Positions 1 through 7,506 are shown, numbered from the stretch's first letter. The stretch: DNA of 64,000 nt from Nocardioides baekrokdamisoli (GCF_003945325.1 NZ_AP019307.1:2046001-2110000); one strand, 5' to 3'. Notes: generated from the letters alone by a model not told the origin. A program made the numbers and translations.

Positions 1-2
1 AG

Positions 3-233
3 GTCTGGTGCTCGACGCTGCCAGTTACTCGCACCAAGCTCGAAGGCCTGCCGGCGACGGTGAGCCTTCGTGCCGGGAGCCGCCAATCGCTGATCATGAC
101 TATCTCGCCCACTTCAGCAGGCCAGGTCATGGTCGACGCAATCAGCGTGAGCTATCGCCAAGACAGTTCCGAACTGTGGCAGCGGGGAAGCCAGTCCATC
201 CCGCTGTCCCTGACTTTCCCCGCAAGCCAGTAG
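3..233 (+). CDS. Partial hypothetical protein (C-terminal 76 residues), first cassette
   Basis: An open frame enters from the left edge and runs to a TAG at 231-233 that overlaps the first junction repeat. It reads as coding (for example PTSAGQVMVDAISVSYRQ, then a Ser/Leu-rich end finishing LSLTFPASQ). It has no start inside the window. Ending on the TAG of TAGCGGCA is the pattern of other plus-strand cassettes, which supports it being real. Function unknown. Confidence 0.5.
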   Translation, partial: VWCSTLPVTRTKLEGLPATVSLRAGSRQSLIMTISPTSAGQVMVDAISVSYRQDSSELWQRGSQSIPLSLTFPASQ

Positions 234-248
234 CGGCAGCACAGTGCG
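233..248 (+). repeat. Cassette junction repeat copy 1
   Basis: GCGGCAGCACAGTGCG, directly after the stop of the partial left-edge gene. Confidence 0.7.
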
Positions 249-310
249 ATTCGGAACCTGTCGAGGGTCGGCGGCGTCATAGTGAACGAAGGACGACTCG
301 GGGAGCATCG

Positions 311-760
311 ATGAAGAGGTTTGAAGTCTCGGTCGCGGCCGCTTTGCTGCCTGCGCTCTCCCTTGTGGCGTGCAGCAGATCAGTCACGGCGGAACCCGGC
401 CGACCCTCGACCGAAGCGACAAGCTGCGCCAGTGGGTCTGTCTGCGTACATCCGGTGGTTCAGATCCGTGGAGAGGGCCCAGCCCCGGTTCGTGTCACCG
501 TTCGCGTGCTTGGGTACGGCGGTGCATATGACCCAGCAACCCGTCGAACCGCCATGGAGGGGACGCCGCTTGGGCACCAGCAGGTGAAGATCACCATTGG
601 CCAGTCAGGAGTTTCAACGCTGACAGACGCCAACGGTGTGGCGACCTTCGGATTTAGTGAGCCCGTGACTGCGTCAAATGTGCACAGCTGCGGCCAGGCG
701 TTGTTGCGGGCGAGCAGCAAGTCCGGGCAGACATTCATCGTCAACTGCTACTTCCCGTAA
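311..760 (+). CDS. Small lipoprotein, paralogue of the 10106-10507 cassette
   Basis: The protein has 149 residues. ATG 311 is preceded by GGGGAG. The N-terminus has basic residues, a hydrophobic stretch and a lipobox ending LSLVAC (Cys about residue 21), so it is probably an exported lipoprotein. The mature part carries a beta-rich domain with GGAYDPATRRTAMEGTP and a Cys-containing C-terminus (NVHSCGQA and NCYFP). The cassette at 10106-10507 encodes the same architecture (GGAYDP, H-Q-E-V, DVHSCG, NCYFP), so the two are diverged paralogues. The paired cysteines suggest a disulfide. No known family recognised. Confidence 0.8.
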   Translation: MKRFEVSVAAALLPALSLVACSRSVTAEPGRPSTEATSCASGSVCVHPVVQIRGEGPAPVRVTVRVLGYGGAYDPATRRTAMEGTPLGHQQVKITIGQSGVSTLTDANGVATFGFSEPVTASNVHSCGQALLRASSKSGQTFIVNCYFP

Positions 761-792
761 CTTGCACCGTCGCATGAACTCGCCGACCCTTC

Positions 793-808
793 GCGGCAGA
801 AGAGTGCG
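793..808 (+). repeat. Cassette junction repeat copy 2 (left edge of duplicated unit)
   Basis: GCGGCAGAAGAGTGCG. Identity with the second copy of the duplicated unit starts at this GCGGCA (base 793 matches 6846). Confidence 0.85.
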
Positions 809-814
809 TGTCGA

Positions 815-1021
815 CTACCGCAAAGAGTCCGGCCCTGCCGGCTTCGTTCTCAGTCGATGGGTCGCGCCGTTGGCAGTTTCGATCATGATGAGCCGTGCGT
901 CGAAGTCTGCCCAGTAGCAGTCGCCAGCATCTACGAAGACCGGCTCCTCAAGCTCCAACCATGCGACGGCAGAGACCAAGGTGAGCCGATCAACGAAGAC
1001 CGTTTCAGAGCGCCCTGACAT
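815..1021 (-). CDS. Hypothetical 68-residue protein, duplicated cassette gene (copy A)
   Basis: A compact soluble protein with an acidic centre (ELEEPVFVDAGDCYWADF) and no signal or membrane segment. It is identical to the product of 6868-7074 except for Ser2 instead of Ala2. The stop lies just inside the junction repeat flank. The start ATG at 1021 follows GTCGAGAC. Family unknown; two nearly identical copies with an intact frame argue that it is a real gene. Confidence 0.75.
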   Translation of the reverse strand: MSGRSETVFVDRLTLVSAVAWLELEEPVFVDAGDCYWADFDARLIMIETANGATHRLRTKPAGPDSLR

Positions 1022-1044
1022 GTCTCGACTCTAACGACCAGCTC

Positions 1045-1060
1045 GCGGCAGATCAGGGCA
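1045..1060 (+). repeat. Cassette junction repeat copy 3 (right edge of duplicated unit)
   Basis: GCGGCAGATCAGGGCA. The internal TCA (1053-1055) gives the TGA stop of the following minus-strand gene. Confidence 0.8.
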
Positions 1061-1607
1061 GCGGCGCAGCTGCTCGGGAGGTTGCAGAGATGACATCGGT
1101 AGCCCGTTGGGTGGAAGTGCGTGCGCTCCAGACCAAACCGACAGCCGCTCCGAACCCAAGTACAACAAGACCGATCGGACCGCCGAGGATGAATACGCAG
1201 GTCAGCATCGCCAGCGTCAACGCCGGGTACAGAACCTGCTGCCACCAGACGATGCGAACCGTGCCGACGATCGAGGAGCCACCCGCACCGTTCGCAACTA
1301 CTGTGCCGACAAGCTCGGGTCGATAGCCGCGCTGGAACGCGCTCACTCGCAGAGGCGCCTGCAGGTGGAAGGCCATTCCCGAAACTGATCCCTGCAGCGG
1401 CTTCACCGGTTCGGTGTCGGGCATGTACCCCTCGAAGGGGCCGGCGAGCGGGCGGCCGACGCTTTGGTGCAACCGTTCCGAGAGTTCGTTCGGGCCGAAA
1501 GGAGACTCGATTCGGACCTCGCGACCTCGCCCCCAAATTTCAGCGAAACGGACCCGATCATCGACCACGACCGAAGTCTGGCACCGGCGCTCTGGAACCG
1601 CACCCAC
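1053..1607 (-). CDS. Hypothetical membrane protein with C-terminal transmembrane hairpin
   Basis: The protein has 184 residues from GTG 1607. The N-terminal two thirds are soluble (GREVRIESPFGPNELSER, then a beta-rich stretch). Two hydrophobic segments follow at about residues 127-160 (YPALTLAMLTCVFILGGPIG and LVVLGFGAAVGLVW), so it is likely an integral membrane protein. Its TGA stop is formed by the junction repeat. No family recognised. Confidence 0.65.
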   Translation of the reverse strand: MGAVPERRCQTSVVVDDRVRFAEIWGRGREVRIESPFGPNELSERLHQSVGRPLAGPFEGYMPDTEPVKPLQGSVSGMAFHLQAPLRVSAFQRGYRPELVGTVVANGAGGSSIVGTVRIVWWQQVLYPALTLAMLTCVFILGGPIGLVVLGFGAAVGLVWSARTSTQRATDVISATSRAAAPLP

Positions 1608-1628
1608 ATCGGAACATTCGCGCCATCG

Positions 1629-1644
1629 GCGGCAGAAGAGTGCG
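1629..1644 (+). repeat. Cassette junction repeat copy 4
   Basis: GCGGCAGAAGAGTGCG, identical to the 793 copy. Confidence 0.85.
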
Positions 1645-1664
1645 AATCACAGGATGATGTTCGG

Positions 1665-2018
1665 GTGGACCCGGAGTCGCATGCTGCCAGTCAGTTCACA
1701 ACCATCGTTGTCGAGTTGGTTCCCCATCGGTCACAAGCAACGGTCGCGACGCTCGGTGTTCTGGCATTCCTCATCAAGGCGACCAGTTGGACGGTGTTCG
1801 TGCCCAAGCAGCGGTTTGTGGTTCGAGTACTCCGGCGTGCGGATGGGAAGGAGCTTGTCCGTTACGACTACGTCCACATGAGCGATGCACGATTTCACGC
1901 CTCATCCCTCATGGGGCGAATGTCGTCATGGGATGTCAGCGATCTGTGCGCCCAGCTCGGGCCTTTGCGGTCGACGTTATGGCGGACTGACCGGCCGCGA
2001 ACCGATCGCGGCAATTGA
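1665..2018 (+). CDS. Hypothetical 117-residue protein
   Basis: An open frame continues upstream to 1464, but that part runs through the junction repeat and the antisense of the previous gene. GTG 1665, 20 bp after the repeat and preceded by AGGA, is therefore the likely start. The product is soluble with a beta-rich core (TVFVPKQRFVVRVLRRADG) and a C-terminal SSWDVSDLCAQLG segment. The stop TGA (2016-2018) overlaps the next repeat. No family recognised. Confidence 0.6.
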   Translation: MDPESHAASQFTTIVVELVPHRSQATVATLGVLAFLIKATSWTVFVPKQRFVVRVLRRADGKELVRYDYVHMSDARFHASSLMGRMSSWDVSDLCAQLGPLRSTLWRTDRPRTDRGN

Positions 2019-2023
2019 GTGCG
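2008..2023 (+). repeat. Cassette junction repeat copy 5 (variant)
   Basis: GCGGCAATTGAGTGCG; two bases differ in the centre from the commonest form. Confidence 0.7.
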
Positions 2024-2042
2024 TCTCGCATGCACCCTCGAC

Positions 2043-2660
2043 CTACCAGCCCGACTCCGAGACGGTGATCGTTAGGTGACTCCATGGGTCTGGATACGTG
2101 ATCCCGGCGTCATTTGGCCCGATGCCGTTGTCGCATGTGACGTCGGCAGAGTGCGTATGGGAGTCCGTGGCCTGAGCAAGCGTTGTTGCCTTAGAAACTC
2201 TGACGCTGTCGTAGAAGACCGAGATCGCACGGTCTGGCCACGTGACACCGGTGTACAGATACGGCGCTTCGCCGTCAGGACCCGGTCGGAAAATCAGGAT
2301 GGTCCATCTACCCGCACGCAGGGCGGCGATCTCGTCGTCGCAAATGGTTCGGCGTGGCGGTCTAACGACCCAGTCGGCGTATGCGCTTGCACTGTTCTCC
2401 AGCGACCCCGGCGTGTAGTAGTCGAGACTCGGCTTGCCTGCGTAGCTGGGCACCGGAACCTGGTGGACGAATCCTTGCAACTCTGACGCAGACGGAGCGG
2501 AAAGGCTGTCTGCTTCATAAACAAGGCCGACGAGGAGAAACGGCGCAAAGACCAGGAGAAGCACCGCGCACACCGGAATGAGCACGGCGACGAGAACCAC
2601 AACGGTAATCGCGGTACGCCGACGCTTAGGTCGGGTACGCAGTGAAGGCGCCACCGGCAC
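2043..2660 (-). CDS. Hypothetical protein with N-terminal membrane anchor
   Basis: The protein has 205 residues from ATG 2660. An Arg/Lys-rich start (RTRPKRRRT) precedes one long hydrophobic helix at about residues 17-48, so it is probably anchored with the remaining 150 residues outside. The extracytoplasmic part contains ICDDEIAALRAG, a Pro/Tyr-rich stretch and DVTCDNG, giving a possible disulfide pair. Family unknown. Confidence 0.65.
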   Translation of the reverse strand: MPVAPSLRTRPKRRRTAITVVVLVAVLIPVCAVLLLVFAPFLLVGLVYEADSLSAPSASELQGFVHQVPVPSYAGKPSLDYYTPGSLENSASAYADWVVRPPRRTICDDEIAALRAGRWTILIFRPGPDGEAPYLYTGVTWPDRAISVFYDSVRVSKATTLAQATDSHTHSADVTCDNGIGPNDAGITYPDPWSHLTITVSESGW

Positions 2661-2781
2661 TCCTAACGGTTGTCGCCATGTTAGCTGCGGCGCGTCATGC
2701 CAGAGACGTGAAAGCCGTGCGCCTGCTGGGCCATCGCGGTGCTCGGTAGCGTTCGCGGAGGGCCCTGATCTCGGCAGATTC

Positions 2782-2797
2782 GCGGCAAATCAGCGCG
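2782..2797 (+). repeat. Cassette junction repeat copy 6 (extended form)
   Basis: GCGGCAAATCAGCGCG. It is preceded at 2772 by a second half-copy, CGGCAGATT, giving two CGGCAAAT/CGGCAGAT-type direct repeats 11 bp apart. Confidence 0.85.
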
Positions 2798-3308
2798 TTT
2801 GCTGTCGTCCAGTCTCGTAGACGAAGCGACCGGCTTTCTCACCGGCAGACAGCGCATCCGCAACGGCCTGCGCGGCGGACCGTTCACATCCCAGTCCGAG
2901 TAGGCGATCGCTGTACGGCTCGATGGAGCAACCCATCTCTCCGAACTCCCGAACGAGTTCGCGCATCACCGAAGCGTCGCCGTCTTCGAGCCAGACTCTG
3001 AAGGTGTATCTGCCGTTGTCTGTGACAACATCGGTAGCAACCAAGGCCCCCTCGTCGGAGGATATGACAGCCACCTCGTCGCCGTAGTTCAAGTCGTATG
3101 CGAAGAGCGGAATTGCTCTGACCTCCGCACGGTCTATGTCTGACGGCCGATATGCGAGGAGGCCCTCCCAGACTTGCTCGTCCCCATCCGCGGTTGGCAG
3201 CACAAACCAGACGGTCTCATTCGCTTCCAGCGCAGAAGTAAGCGGGATGAGGGTTCCATTTACGAGGCGGGACGTCTTGGAAGGGTGTTCCCTGAACTGA
3301 TCGGCCAC
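2790..3308 (-). CDS. DUF4265 domain protein
   Basis: The protein has 172 residues from GTG 3308. Features recalled from the DUF4265 family are visible: ETVWFVLP, a DEQVWEGLLAY stretch, LFAYDLNYGDEVAV and a C-terminal alpha/beta part with EFGEMGCSIE. DUF4265 proteins are small cytosolic proteins, and a role in immunity/accessory loci is inference. The TGA stop is made by the junction repeat. A frameshifted close paralogue occupies 9114-9631; the two end with the same residues YETGRQQTR. Confidence 0.75.
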   Translation of the reverse strand: MADQFREHPSKTSRLVNGTLIPLTSALEANETVWFVLPTADGDEQVWEGLLAYRPSDIDRAEVRAIPLFAYDLNYGDEVAVISSDEGALVATDVVTDNGRYTFRVWLEDGDASVMRELVREFGEMGCSIEPYSDRLLGLGCERSAAQAVADALSAGEKAGRFVYETGRQQTR

Positions 3309-3359
3309 GACGTGAACCCTATGCGCATGGTGGCAGGCCCTTGGATTAGCGGCGCATTC

Positions 3360-3375
3360 GCGGCAGAACCGGGCG
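3360..3375 (+). repeat. Cassette junction repeat copy 7 (variant)
   Basis: GCGGCAGAACCGGGCG, preceded by CATTC like the extended copies. Confidence 0.65.
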
Positions 3376-3380
3376 CCTTG

Positions 3381-3701
3381 CTACTGAGTCGTCTCGTCCA
3401 GCCACATTGAGAACTCTGCGTATTCGCCGGACCCGTACTTGTGGAGGCTGCCGGTCTCCTTTTCGACCACAAGCGGGCACGTGCCGACCAACTGATCTGA
3501 GAACGCGCGCGTCCGCACCCACCTTCGGCTCGCGAAGTGGAGGATCCAAGCCCGGGAGTGTGTCTCGATGTCAGTGACCACAACCTCATCGTCGGCGTCC
3601 GGAGAGGTCGCATGGGGATCCTTGAGCCTGTTCGGTGTCAACGCCCTGTTCCACCGCGCGAGTTCGGCTTCCGCGATTCGCCTGGCGTCGTCGACATCCA
3701 C
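3381..3701 (-). CDS. Imm35/YrhB-like immunity-type protein
   Basis: The protein has 106 residues. The pattern AWILHFASRRW, then LVGTCPLVVEKETGSLHKYG, resembles the Imm35 (YrhB-like) fold, in which a W-x-F-x-Y strand is followed by G-x-x-P-hydrophobic-V-x-K-x-T-G. Proteins of this family are linked to polymorphic-toxin immunity, but no toxin is seen next to it. The helical N-terminus (DDARRIAEAELARWN) is also typical. Assignment is from remembered patterns. Confidence 0.6.
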   Translation of the reverse strand: MDVDDARRIAEAELARWNRALTPNRLKDPHATSPDADDEVVVTDIETHSRAWILHFASRRWVRTRAFSDQLVGTCPLVVEKETGSLHKYGSGEYAEFSMWLDETTQ

Positions 3702-3751
3702 TGTCGGAGCATAGAACGGCCAGCGAGTCGCGCTCGCTCGTCGGCAGATTC

Positions 3752-3767
3752 GCGGCAGATCCGGACG
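3752..3767 (+). repeat. Cassette junction repeat copy 8 (extended form)
   Basis: GCGGCAGATCCGGACG with a preceding half-copy CGGCAGATT at 3742. Confidence 0.85.
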
Positions 3768-3768
3768 C

Positions 3769-4170
3769 CTACTGTCCCCAGAACTGCACCGCGTCGTCTC
3801 CGACGCCGTAGTGGCGACCTGCGGCTAACTGCATTTGGTAGTCGACGAATCGGCCACCATCTACCGGTGACGGAGCCAACTTCGTTCTACGGGATTGACG
3901 GAGGTCACGCGGTCGGCCCTCGTGCACGTAGACGGCTGCCAGAGCACAGGCCTTGGCGATCATCATGCTGCGGCCGGTCGCGGTCGTCGGGCCGTCATAG
4001 AGCAACCAGTCCGCGACCGAGCAGACCCGAACGAACTCGTCGTCACTGCAGTCAAGCATCCACGCCGCAGCCTCTGGCTCCCCGAACTCGAGAAGGTCGT
4101 GCGCGATGTCCTCCGCCTTCGTTCCAATCACAACACGACCGTAAGGCCCCATGGCTGCCACGGCCGCCAA
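3769..4170 (-). CDS. Hypothetical protein homologous to the C-terminal third of the 5416-6471 product
   Basis: Up to 133 residues; possible starts are TTG 4170, GTG 4161 or ATG 4152. The segment GEPEAAAWMLDCSDDEFVRVCSVADWLLYDGPT aligns with the end of the 351-residue protein (GEPAAAAWILVCSNDDLARVCAVASWLIYNGPT), as does the following helix (ALAAVYVHEGRPRDL). It therefore represents one domain of that protein as a free-standing cassette, either an independent short family member or an N-terminally truncated copy. Function unknown. Confidence 0.6.
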   Translation of the reverse strand: MAAVAAMGPYGRVVIGTKAEDIAHDLLEFGEPEAAAWMLDCSDDEFVRVCSVADWLLYDGPTTATGRSMMIAKACALAAVYVHEGRPRDLRQSRRTKLAPSPVDGGRFVDYQMQLAAGRHYGVGDDAVQFWGQ

Positions 4171-4186
4171 CTCGGAGGCCCGATTC

Positions 4187-4202
4187 GCGGCAGATCAGGA
4201 TA
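4187..4202 (+). repeat. Cassette junction repeat copy 9
   Basis: GCGGCAGATCAGGATA, preceded by CGATTC. Confidence 0.8.
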
Positions 4203-4229
4203 TTTGCTGTGCCAACCTGACCGTCGCTA

Positions 4230-4844
4230 GTGGATGATCGAAACGTGACAAACGATCCTTCTGACGATCGCGAGGCGTTCGAACAAGCGGCGCGCTCACT
4301 GATCGGCCGCCGGGTCGACGCCGTCGACTATTGGGATGTCCACAACCACCGACCGGAACCCGCCGCATGGGACTACGGCGAATGGCACCACGCGATGATG
4401 GGGCTCCAGCTGTCGACCGATCGTGGCCCCGTCACAATCACCTGGACGAACCGGTTCTATCCGCACGGCGTCGAGGTCTTCCTGGAACCCATCAGCCGGT
4501 ACCTACTGATGAGGGAGGACGGCCCGGAGCGCGTGGGCCCGGACAGCCCGTCGCGGTGGGCGCTGCTGTTTGAGCGTCCGATCAACGACGTCAGTGTTCA
4601 CTGGGAGCGCTTGAGCCTCAGTGCGGCGACGCGCTCGGACGGAACGGTTGTCAGCCCGGATCGGGCCATTGACGTTCCCACAGCGATTCGTGTGCGTTTC
4701 GGTGGGCATCCCGTTTGGTTCGTCGCTGCAATCCCTCAGTGGCCGGCTATGACGGATGTCTTTATCCCAGGCGACGAGATCATGGTCGTGTTCGAGCCCG
4801 CCAAGCTCGCCGCGATGGGTTTCCCGGTCAGTTTTGCGTCCTAG
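4230..4844 (+). CDS. Hypothetical 204-residue protein
   Basis: GTG 4230 start (MDDRNVTNDPSDD). It is an acidic soluble protein with many aromatic residues: VDYWDVHNHRPEPAAWDYGE, RFYPHGVEVFLE and PVWFVAAIPQWP. The C-terminal segment DVFIPGDEIMVVFEPAKLAAMGF reads like the last strand-helix unit of an immunity or accessory protein, but no family is recognised. The TAG stop at 4842-4844 sits immediately before the junction repeat. Confidence 0.7.
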   Translation: MDDRNVTNDPSDDREAFEQAARSLIGRRVDAVDYWDVHNHRPEPAAWDYGEWHHAMMGLQLSTDRGPVTITWTNRFYPHGVEVFLEPISRYLLMREDGPERVGPDSPSRWALLFERPINDVSVHWERLSLSAATRSDGTVVSPDRAIDVPTAIRVRFGGHPVWFVAAIPQWPAMTDVFIPGDEIMVVFEPAKLAAMGFPVSFAS

Positions 4845-4846
4845 CA

Positions 4847-4862
4847 GCGGCAAATCCGGACG
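4847..4862 (+). repeat. Cassette junction repeat copy 10
   Basis: GCGGCAAATCCGGACG, directly after the stop of the 4230 gene. Confidence 0.8.
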
Positions 4863-4905
4863 CTGACGTCCCGATCCGAGGTGCGTTCTCGGTGCAACGC
4901 AGGCC

Positions 4906-5307
4906 CTACGGAACCGCGCACGTGACCTGAACCAACGCCGAGGTGTGCACCGAAATGGAGATGTTCGAGTACGAGCGGCAGCCCCAGTTGCCGGTAGGTC
5001 CGGGGTATCCGGCGAACGTGTACACACCTCGTGGGATGCGCAGCGTTGCGTTCCCCGATGCGTCAGTCCTAGCAGCAGCGATGCTTTGGTTGCCGTCAAT
5101 GGACAACGCTTCGACAGAACCGGCAAGTGGACTCGGCGGTGGCGGATTCGAACCTCCGCCGACCCGGAGCAACTGCAACCTCACTGATACGAGAGTCGCT
5201 GGTACCGCTGACGGCTGGCTCGATTGACTGCTCTGACAGGCACTCACCGTGAGGGCTGAAAGTACCGACAAGACTGCGGCGCCTATTCGACGACTCGTGC
5301 CGTTCAC
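4906..5307 (-). CDS. Small lipoprotein
   Basis: The protein has 133 residues. It has a signal sequence with lipobox LTVSAC (Cys about residue 24), then a Ser/Gln-rich linker. The mature domain is beta-rich and ends in GNWGCRSYSNISISVHTSALVQV plus a terminal Cys. The layout (lipobox, beta domain with DASGNATLRIPRG, two C-terminal cysteines) is reminiscent of the 311 and 10106 lipoproteins, though similarity is weak. Probably surface-anchored; function unknown. Confidence 0.7.
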   Translation of the reverse strand: MNGTSRRIGAAVLSVLSALTVSACQSSQSSQPSAVPATLVSVRLQLLRVGGGSNPPPPSPLAGSVEALSIDGNQSIAAARTDASGNATLRIPRGVYTFAGYPGPTGNWGCRSYSNISISVHTSALVQVTCAVP

Positions 5308-5407
5308 GCGGTCTCCTTGGTGACGGATGGCGACTCAGCTTAACGACGCCAGGCACGGCTGATCGGTTCCTCCGACGACCAGACGCTCAGCAAACATGAT
5401 CCGCTTC

Positions 5408-5423
5408 GCGGCAAATCAGCGCG
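5408..5423 (+). repeat. Cassette junction repeat copy 11
   Basis: GCGGCAAATCAGCGCG; the internal TCA at 5416 is the stop codon (TGA) of the next gene. Confidence 0.85.
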
Positions 5424-6471
5424 ATTGGGCACGCGCCCAGTATGCGCGGGCGTCGTCTCGCACTGGGTAGTTCTGCGCGACGGCTGTATATCCATGCGAA
5501 CTAGGGAATCGTTGCGGCGTACCGGATGGGACTTCCTCGATCCGCACGCGGCGGGCTCGCTTGAGGTCTCTCGGTGCTGCTTCATGGATATAGATGGCGG
5601 CGAGCGACAACGCGGTTGCGAGGAACATGCTGGATCCGTCTTTTGCCGTGGGGCCGTTGTAGATCAACCATGATGCGACGGCGCAGACGCGTGCCAAGTC
5701 GTCGTTGCTGCATACGAGAATCCATGCCGCAGCAGCCGGTTCCCCATACGCCCGAAGGTCGGCGGCTATCACCTCGGCTGAGGCCAGGATCGGGCGGTAC
5801 ATCTCGAGTTCTGTGACCGGACGCTCGGCTTGCGCGCGCTCCGGAAGCTCGATCCCAGTTCCTTCGGCGAGGGTTTCAAAAGCGTTGACAGTCGTCTCGC
5901 GCGTCCAGCCCAGACGACTGGTCATGATGTAGTCGCGGACTCGCAGGAGACGCTGGTATCTCTCGTCAGCGCCGCCAAGCGCTTCGCCGAAAAGCACATA
6001 GCGGACGACGTGCATAGTGCTTCCGCCGACGGCGCGGCTAGTCAGATCCAAGGCCAAGGTGTCGTCGGCGGCGACATCTTCAAGCCAAGGCTGTCCGTAC
6101 CGGATGAACGCGGCGAGGATGGCAGCCGCTACTTCGGGCGCATTGTGCGCGTTCAGCCGGGAGGCGGGGAGCGCGTCCTTGGGGCACAGCTGGTGGAGCT
6201 GGCGCAGGATCGTGCGAGCCTTGTAGTCGGAGCGAATGCTGACGAAGTTGGCGGCCTGCTGTTCCACGTCGTCATGACGGAGATCAATGTTGAGACTCAC
6301 GTCGACAATGGCCGGATTGCCAGTATTCGAGTGGGTGACGCAAACGACGCCGGTCCATCCCCGCCCAAGGTCTTTCGTGAACCAGCCCGCGGCCCGAGGT
6401 TTCCACCCGATCGACTCGAAGGGTTCACGGAACGCCTTTCGAGCGATCTGCACTCCGGTCGGCTCAGCCAT
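5416..6471 (-). CDS. Hypothetical 351-residue protein, largest cassette gene
   Basis: ATG 6471. The N-terminal part contains GWKPRAAGWFTKDLGRGWTG and a DUF4304-like beta region (VDVSLNIDLRHDDV), as in small proteins of contractile or immunity loci; that comparison is only impressionistic. The C-terminal 120 residues match the separate cassette protein at 3769-4170. It is soluble, with no signal peptide. Its stop is provided by the junction repeat. The start is clear because the upstream side is followed by a stop and the next repeat at 6513. Confidence 0.7.
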   Translation of the reverse strand: MAEPTGVQIARKAFREPFESIGWKPRAAGWFTKDLGRGWTGVVCVTHSNTGNPAIVDVSLNIDLRHDDVEQQAANFVSIRSDYKARTILRQLHQLCPKDALPASRLNAHNAPEVAAAILAAFIRYGQPWLEDVAADDTLALDLTSRAVGGSTMHVVRYVLFGEALGGADERYQRLLRVRDYIMTSRLGWTRETTVNAFETLAEGTGIELPERAQAERPVTELEMYRPILASAEVIAADLRAYGEPAAAAWILVCSNDDLARVCAVASWLIYNGPTAKDGSSMFLATALSLAAIYIHEAAPRDLKRARRVRIEEVPSGTPQRFPSSHGYTAVAQNYPVRDDARAYWARAQSR

Positions 6472-6512
6472 GGCAACAGTATTTAGCCTGTAGAACCGGA
6501 GGCGACGCGAAT

Positions 6513-6528
6513 GCGGCAGATCCGTTTG
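6513..6528 (+). repeat. Cassette junction repeat copy 12 (variant)
   Basis: GCGGCAGATCCGTTTG, preceded by CGAAT. Confidence 0.75.
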
Positions 6529-6532
6529 TTGA

Positions 6533-6811
6533 TCAGACCGCTAGAGCCAGGTTCGCGATCTTCAGGAGGCGTTCGTAGTACGGCTGTGCATCCGCGGGAA
6601 GTGCCCCGAGCGACCGGGCCAGTTGGTCACGGGCCTCCGCGAGCCGTGTTCGGTCGAGGCCCGACAGCCCTCCGGCTCTGGTCGCCCAGCCGTAGATGTC
6701 TGCATCGATCATGACGGCATCGACCTCGCCGTACGCCTCGCCCTTCACGATCGACTGTGGGAACGGATCGGCGAGATGGCGCTTCATCTGCTGCTTGAGT
6801 TCGCTGATCAC
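6533..6811 (-). CDS. Hypothetical 92-residue helical protein
   Basis: A small soluble protein: MISELKQQMKRHLADPFP at the start, DAVMIDADIYGWATR in the middle and a long C-terminal helix region (LAEARDQLARSLGALP, AQPYYERLLKIANLAL). It resembles the small immunity-like cytosolic proteins often found in accessory islands, but no family can be named. Confidence 0.65.
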   Translation of the reverse strand: MISELKQQMKRHLADPFPQSIVKGEAYGEVDAVMIDADIYGWATRAGGLSGLDRTRLAEARDQLARSLGALPADAQPYYERLLKIANLALAV

Positions 6812-6845
6812 GGGTCCAGATTAGTTATCGCGAGACACGTTCATA

Positions 6846-6861
6846 GCGGCAGAAGAGTGCG
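6846..6861 (+). repeat. Cassette junction repeat copy 13
   Basis: GCGGCAGAAGAGTGCG, left edge of duplicate B; the preceding bases (ATA) differ from those at copy A. Confidence 0.85.
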
Positions 6862-6867
6862 TGTCGA

Positions 6868-7074
6868 CTACCGCAAAGAGTCCGGCCCTGCCGGCTTCGT
6901 TCTCAGTCGATGGGTCGCGCCGTTGGCAGTTTCGATCATGATGAGCCGTGCGTCGAAGTCTGCCCAGTAGCAGTCGCCAGCATCTACGAAGACCGGCTCC
7001 TCAAGCTCCAACCATGCGACGGCAGAGACCAAGGTGAGCCGATCAACGAAGACCGTTTCAGAGCGCCCTGCCAT
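6868..7074 (-). CDS. Hypothetical 68-residue protein, duplicated cassette gene (copy B)
   Basis: Same protein as 815-1021 except Ala2 for Ser2. The conserved open frame, ATG and flanks show a recent duplication of an intact gene. Soluble and acidic, with no recognised family. Confidence 0.75.
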   Translation of the reverse strand: MAGRSETVFVDRLTLVSAVAWLELEEPVFVDAGDCYWADFDARLIMIETANGATHRLRTKPAGPDSLR

Positions 7075-7097
7075 GTCTCGACTCTAACGACCAGCTC

Positions 7098-7113
7098 GCG
7101 GCAAAACAGGATG
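7098..7113 (+). repeat. Cassette junction repeat copy 14
   Basis: GCGGCAAAACAGGATG; sequence diverges from duplicate A immediately after GCGGCA. Confidence 0.85.
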
Positions 7114-7147
7114 TTTTGCGGTACCGCCGCCTGCGAGGATCTACGGC

Positions 7148-7504
7148 GTGGTCACCGAGGATGAGCGAGCGCATTTCGAGGGGCGCGATGCGGAGCTCGG
7201 CAGCCTGCTTCTTGCTTGGGGTTTGCGCAACAACGTGCCAGTTGACGGTCCACTCGACGTCCCGGGAATGGATCCGCGTTGGATTGCGCGGATTCGATCC
7301 GATGCCTTCGAAGCCGACCTGATGATTTTCTACGGACCGGTCATCGACGTGTCTGCTTCTCGACCTTCCGCACCCGAACCGGGCTACTTCGTCGGAGGTG
7401 AAGTCGGCCTCTCGGATGAACGCTTCATTGAGATGCTCAACGATCTTGCAGCAGCCGTCGCTGGTGGTCCGGACCCAGGATGGCTCCGCGTCGTTCAACG
7501 CTAG
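7148..7504 (+). CDS. Hypothetical 118-residue protein
   Basis: GTG 7148 gives MVTEDERAHFEGRDAELGSL. The central strand pattern (ADLMIFYGPVIDVSAS) and YFVGGEVGLSDERFIEMLNDLAAAV suggest a small alpha/beta protein resembling immunity-type folds; family not identified. The stop TAG (7502-7504) lies just before TAGCGGCA of the next repeat. Confidence 0.65.
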   Translation: MVTEDERAHFEGRDAELGSLLLAWGLRNNVPVDGPLDVPGMDPRWIARIRSDAFEADLMIFYGPVIDVSASRPSAPEPGYFVGGEVGLSDERFIEMLNDLAAAVAGGPDPGWLRVVQR

Positions 7505-7506
7505 TA

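Larger units (their letters stand above)
793..1050. repeat. Duplicated cassette, copy A (258 bp)
   Basis: This interval matches 6846-7103 with one observed mismatch (base 1019 a versus c). Outside the GCGGCA at each end the two loci diverge at once. The unit contains one junction repeat and one 68-codon gene, so it is one cassette present twice, about 6 kb apart. Confidence 0.9.
6846..7103. repeat. Duplicated cassette, copy B (258 bp)
   Basis: Second copy of 793-1050 at a constant offset of 6053 bp with one observed mismatch. Identity begins at GCGGCA (6846) and stops after GCGGCA (7098-7103). Confidence 0.9.
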
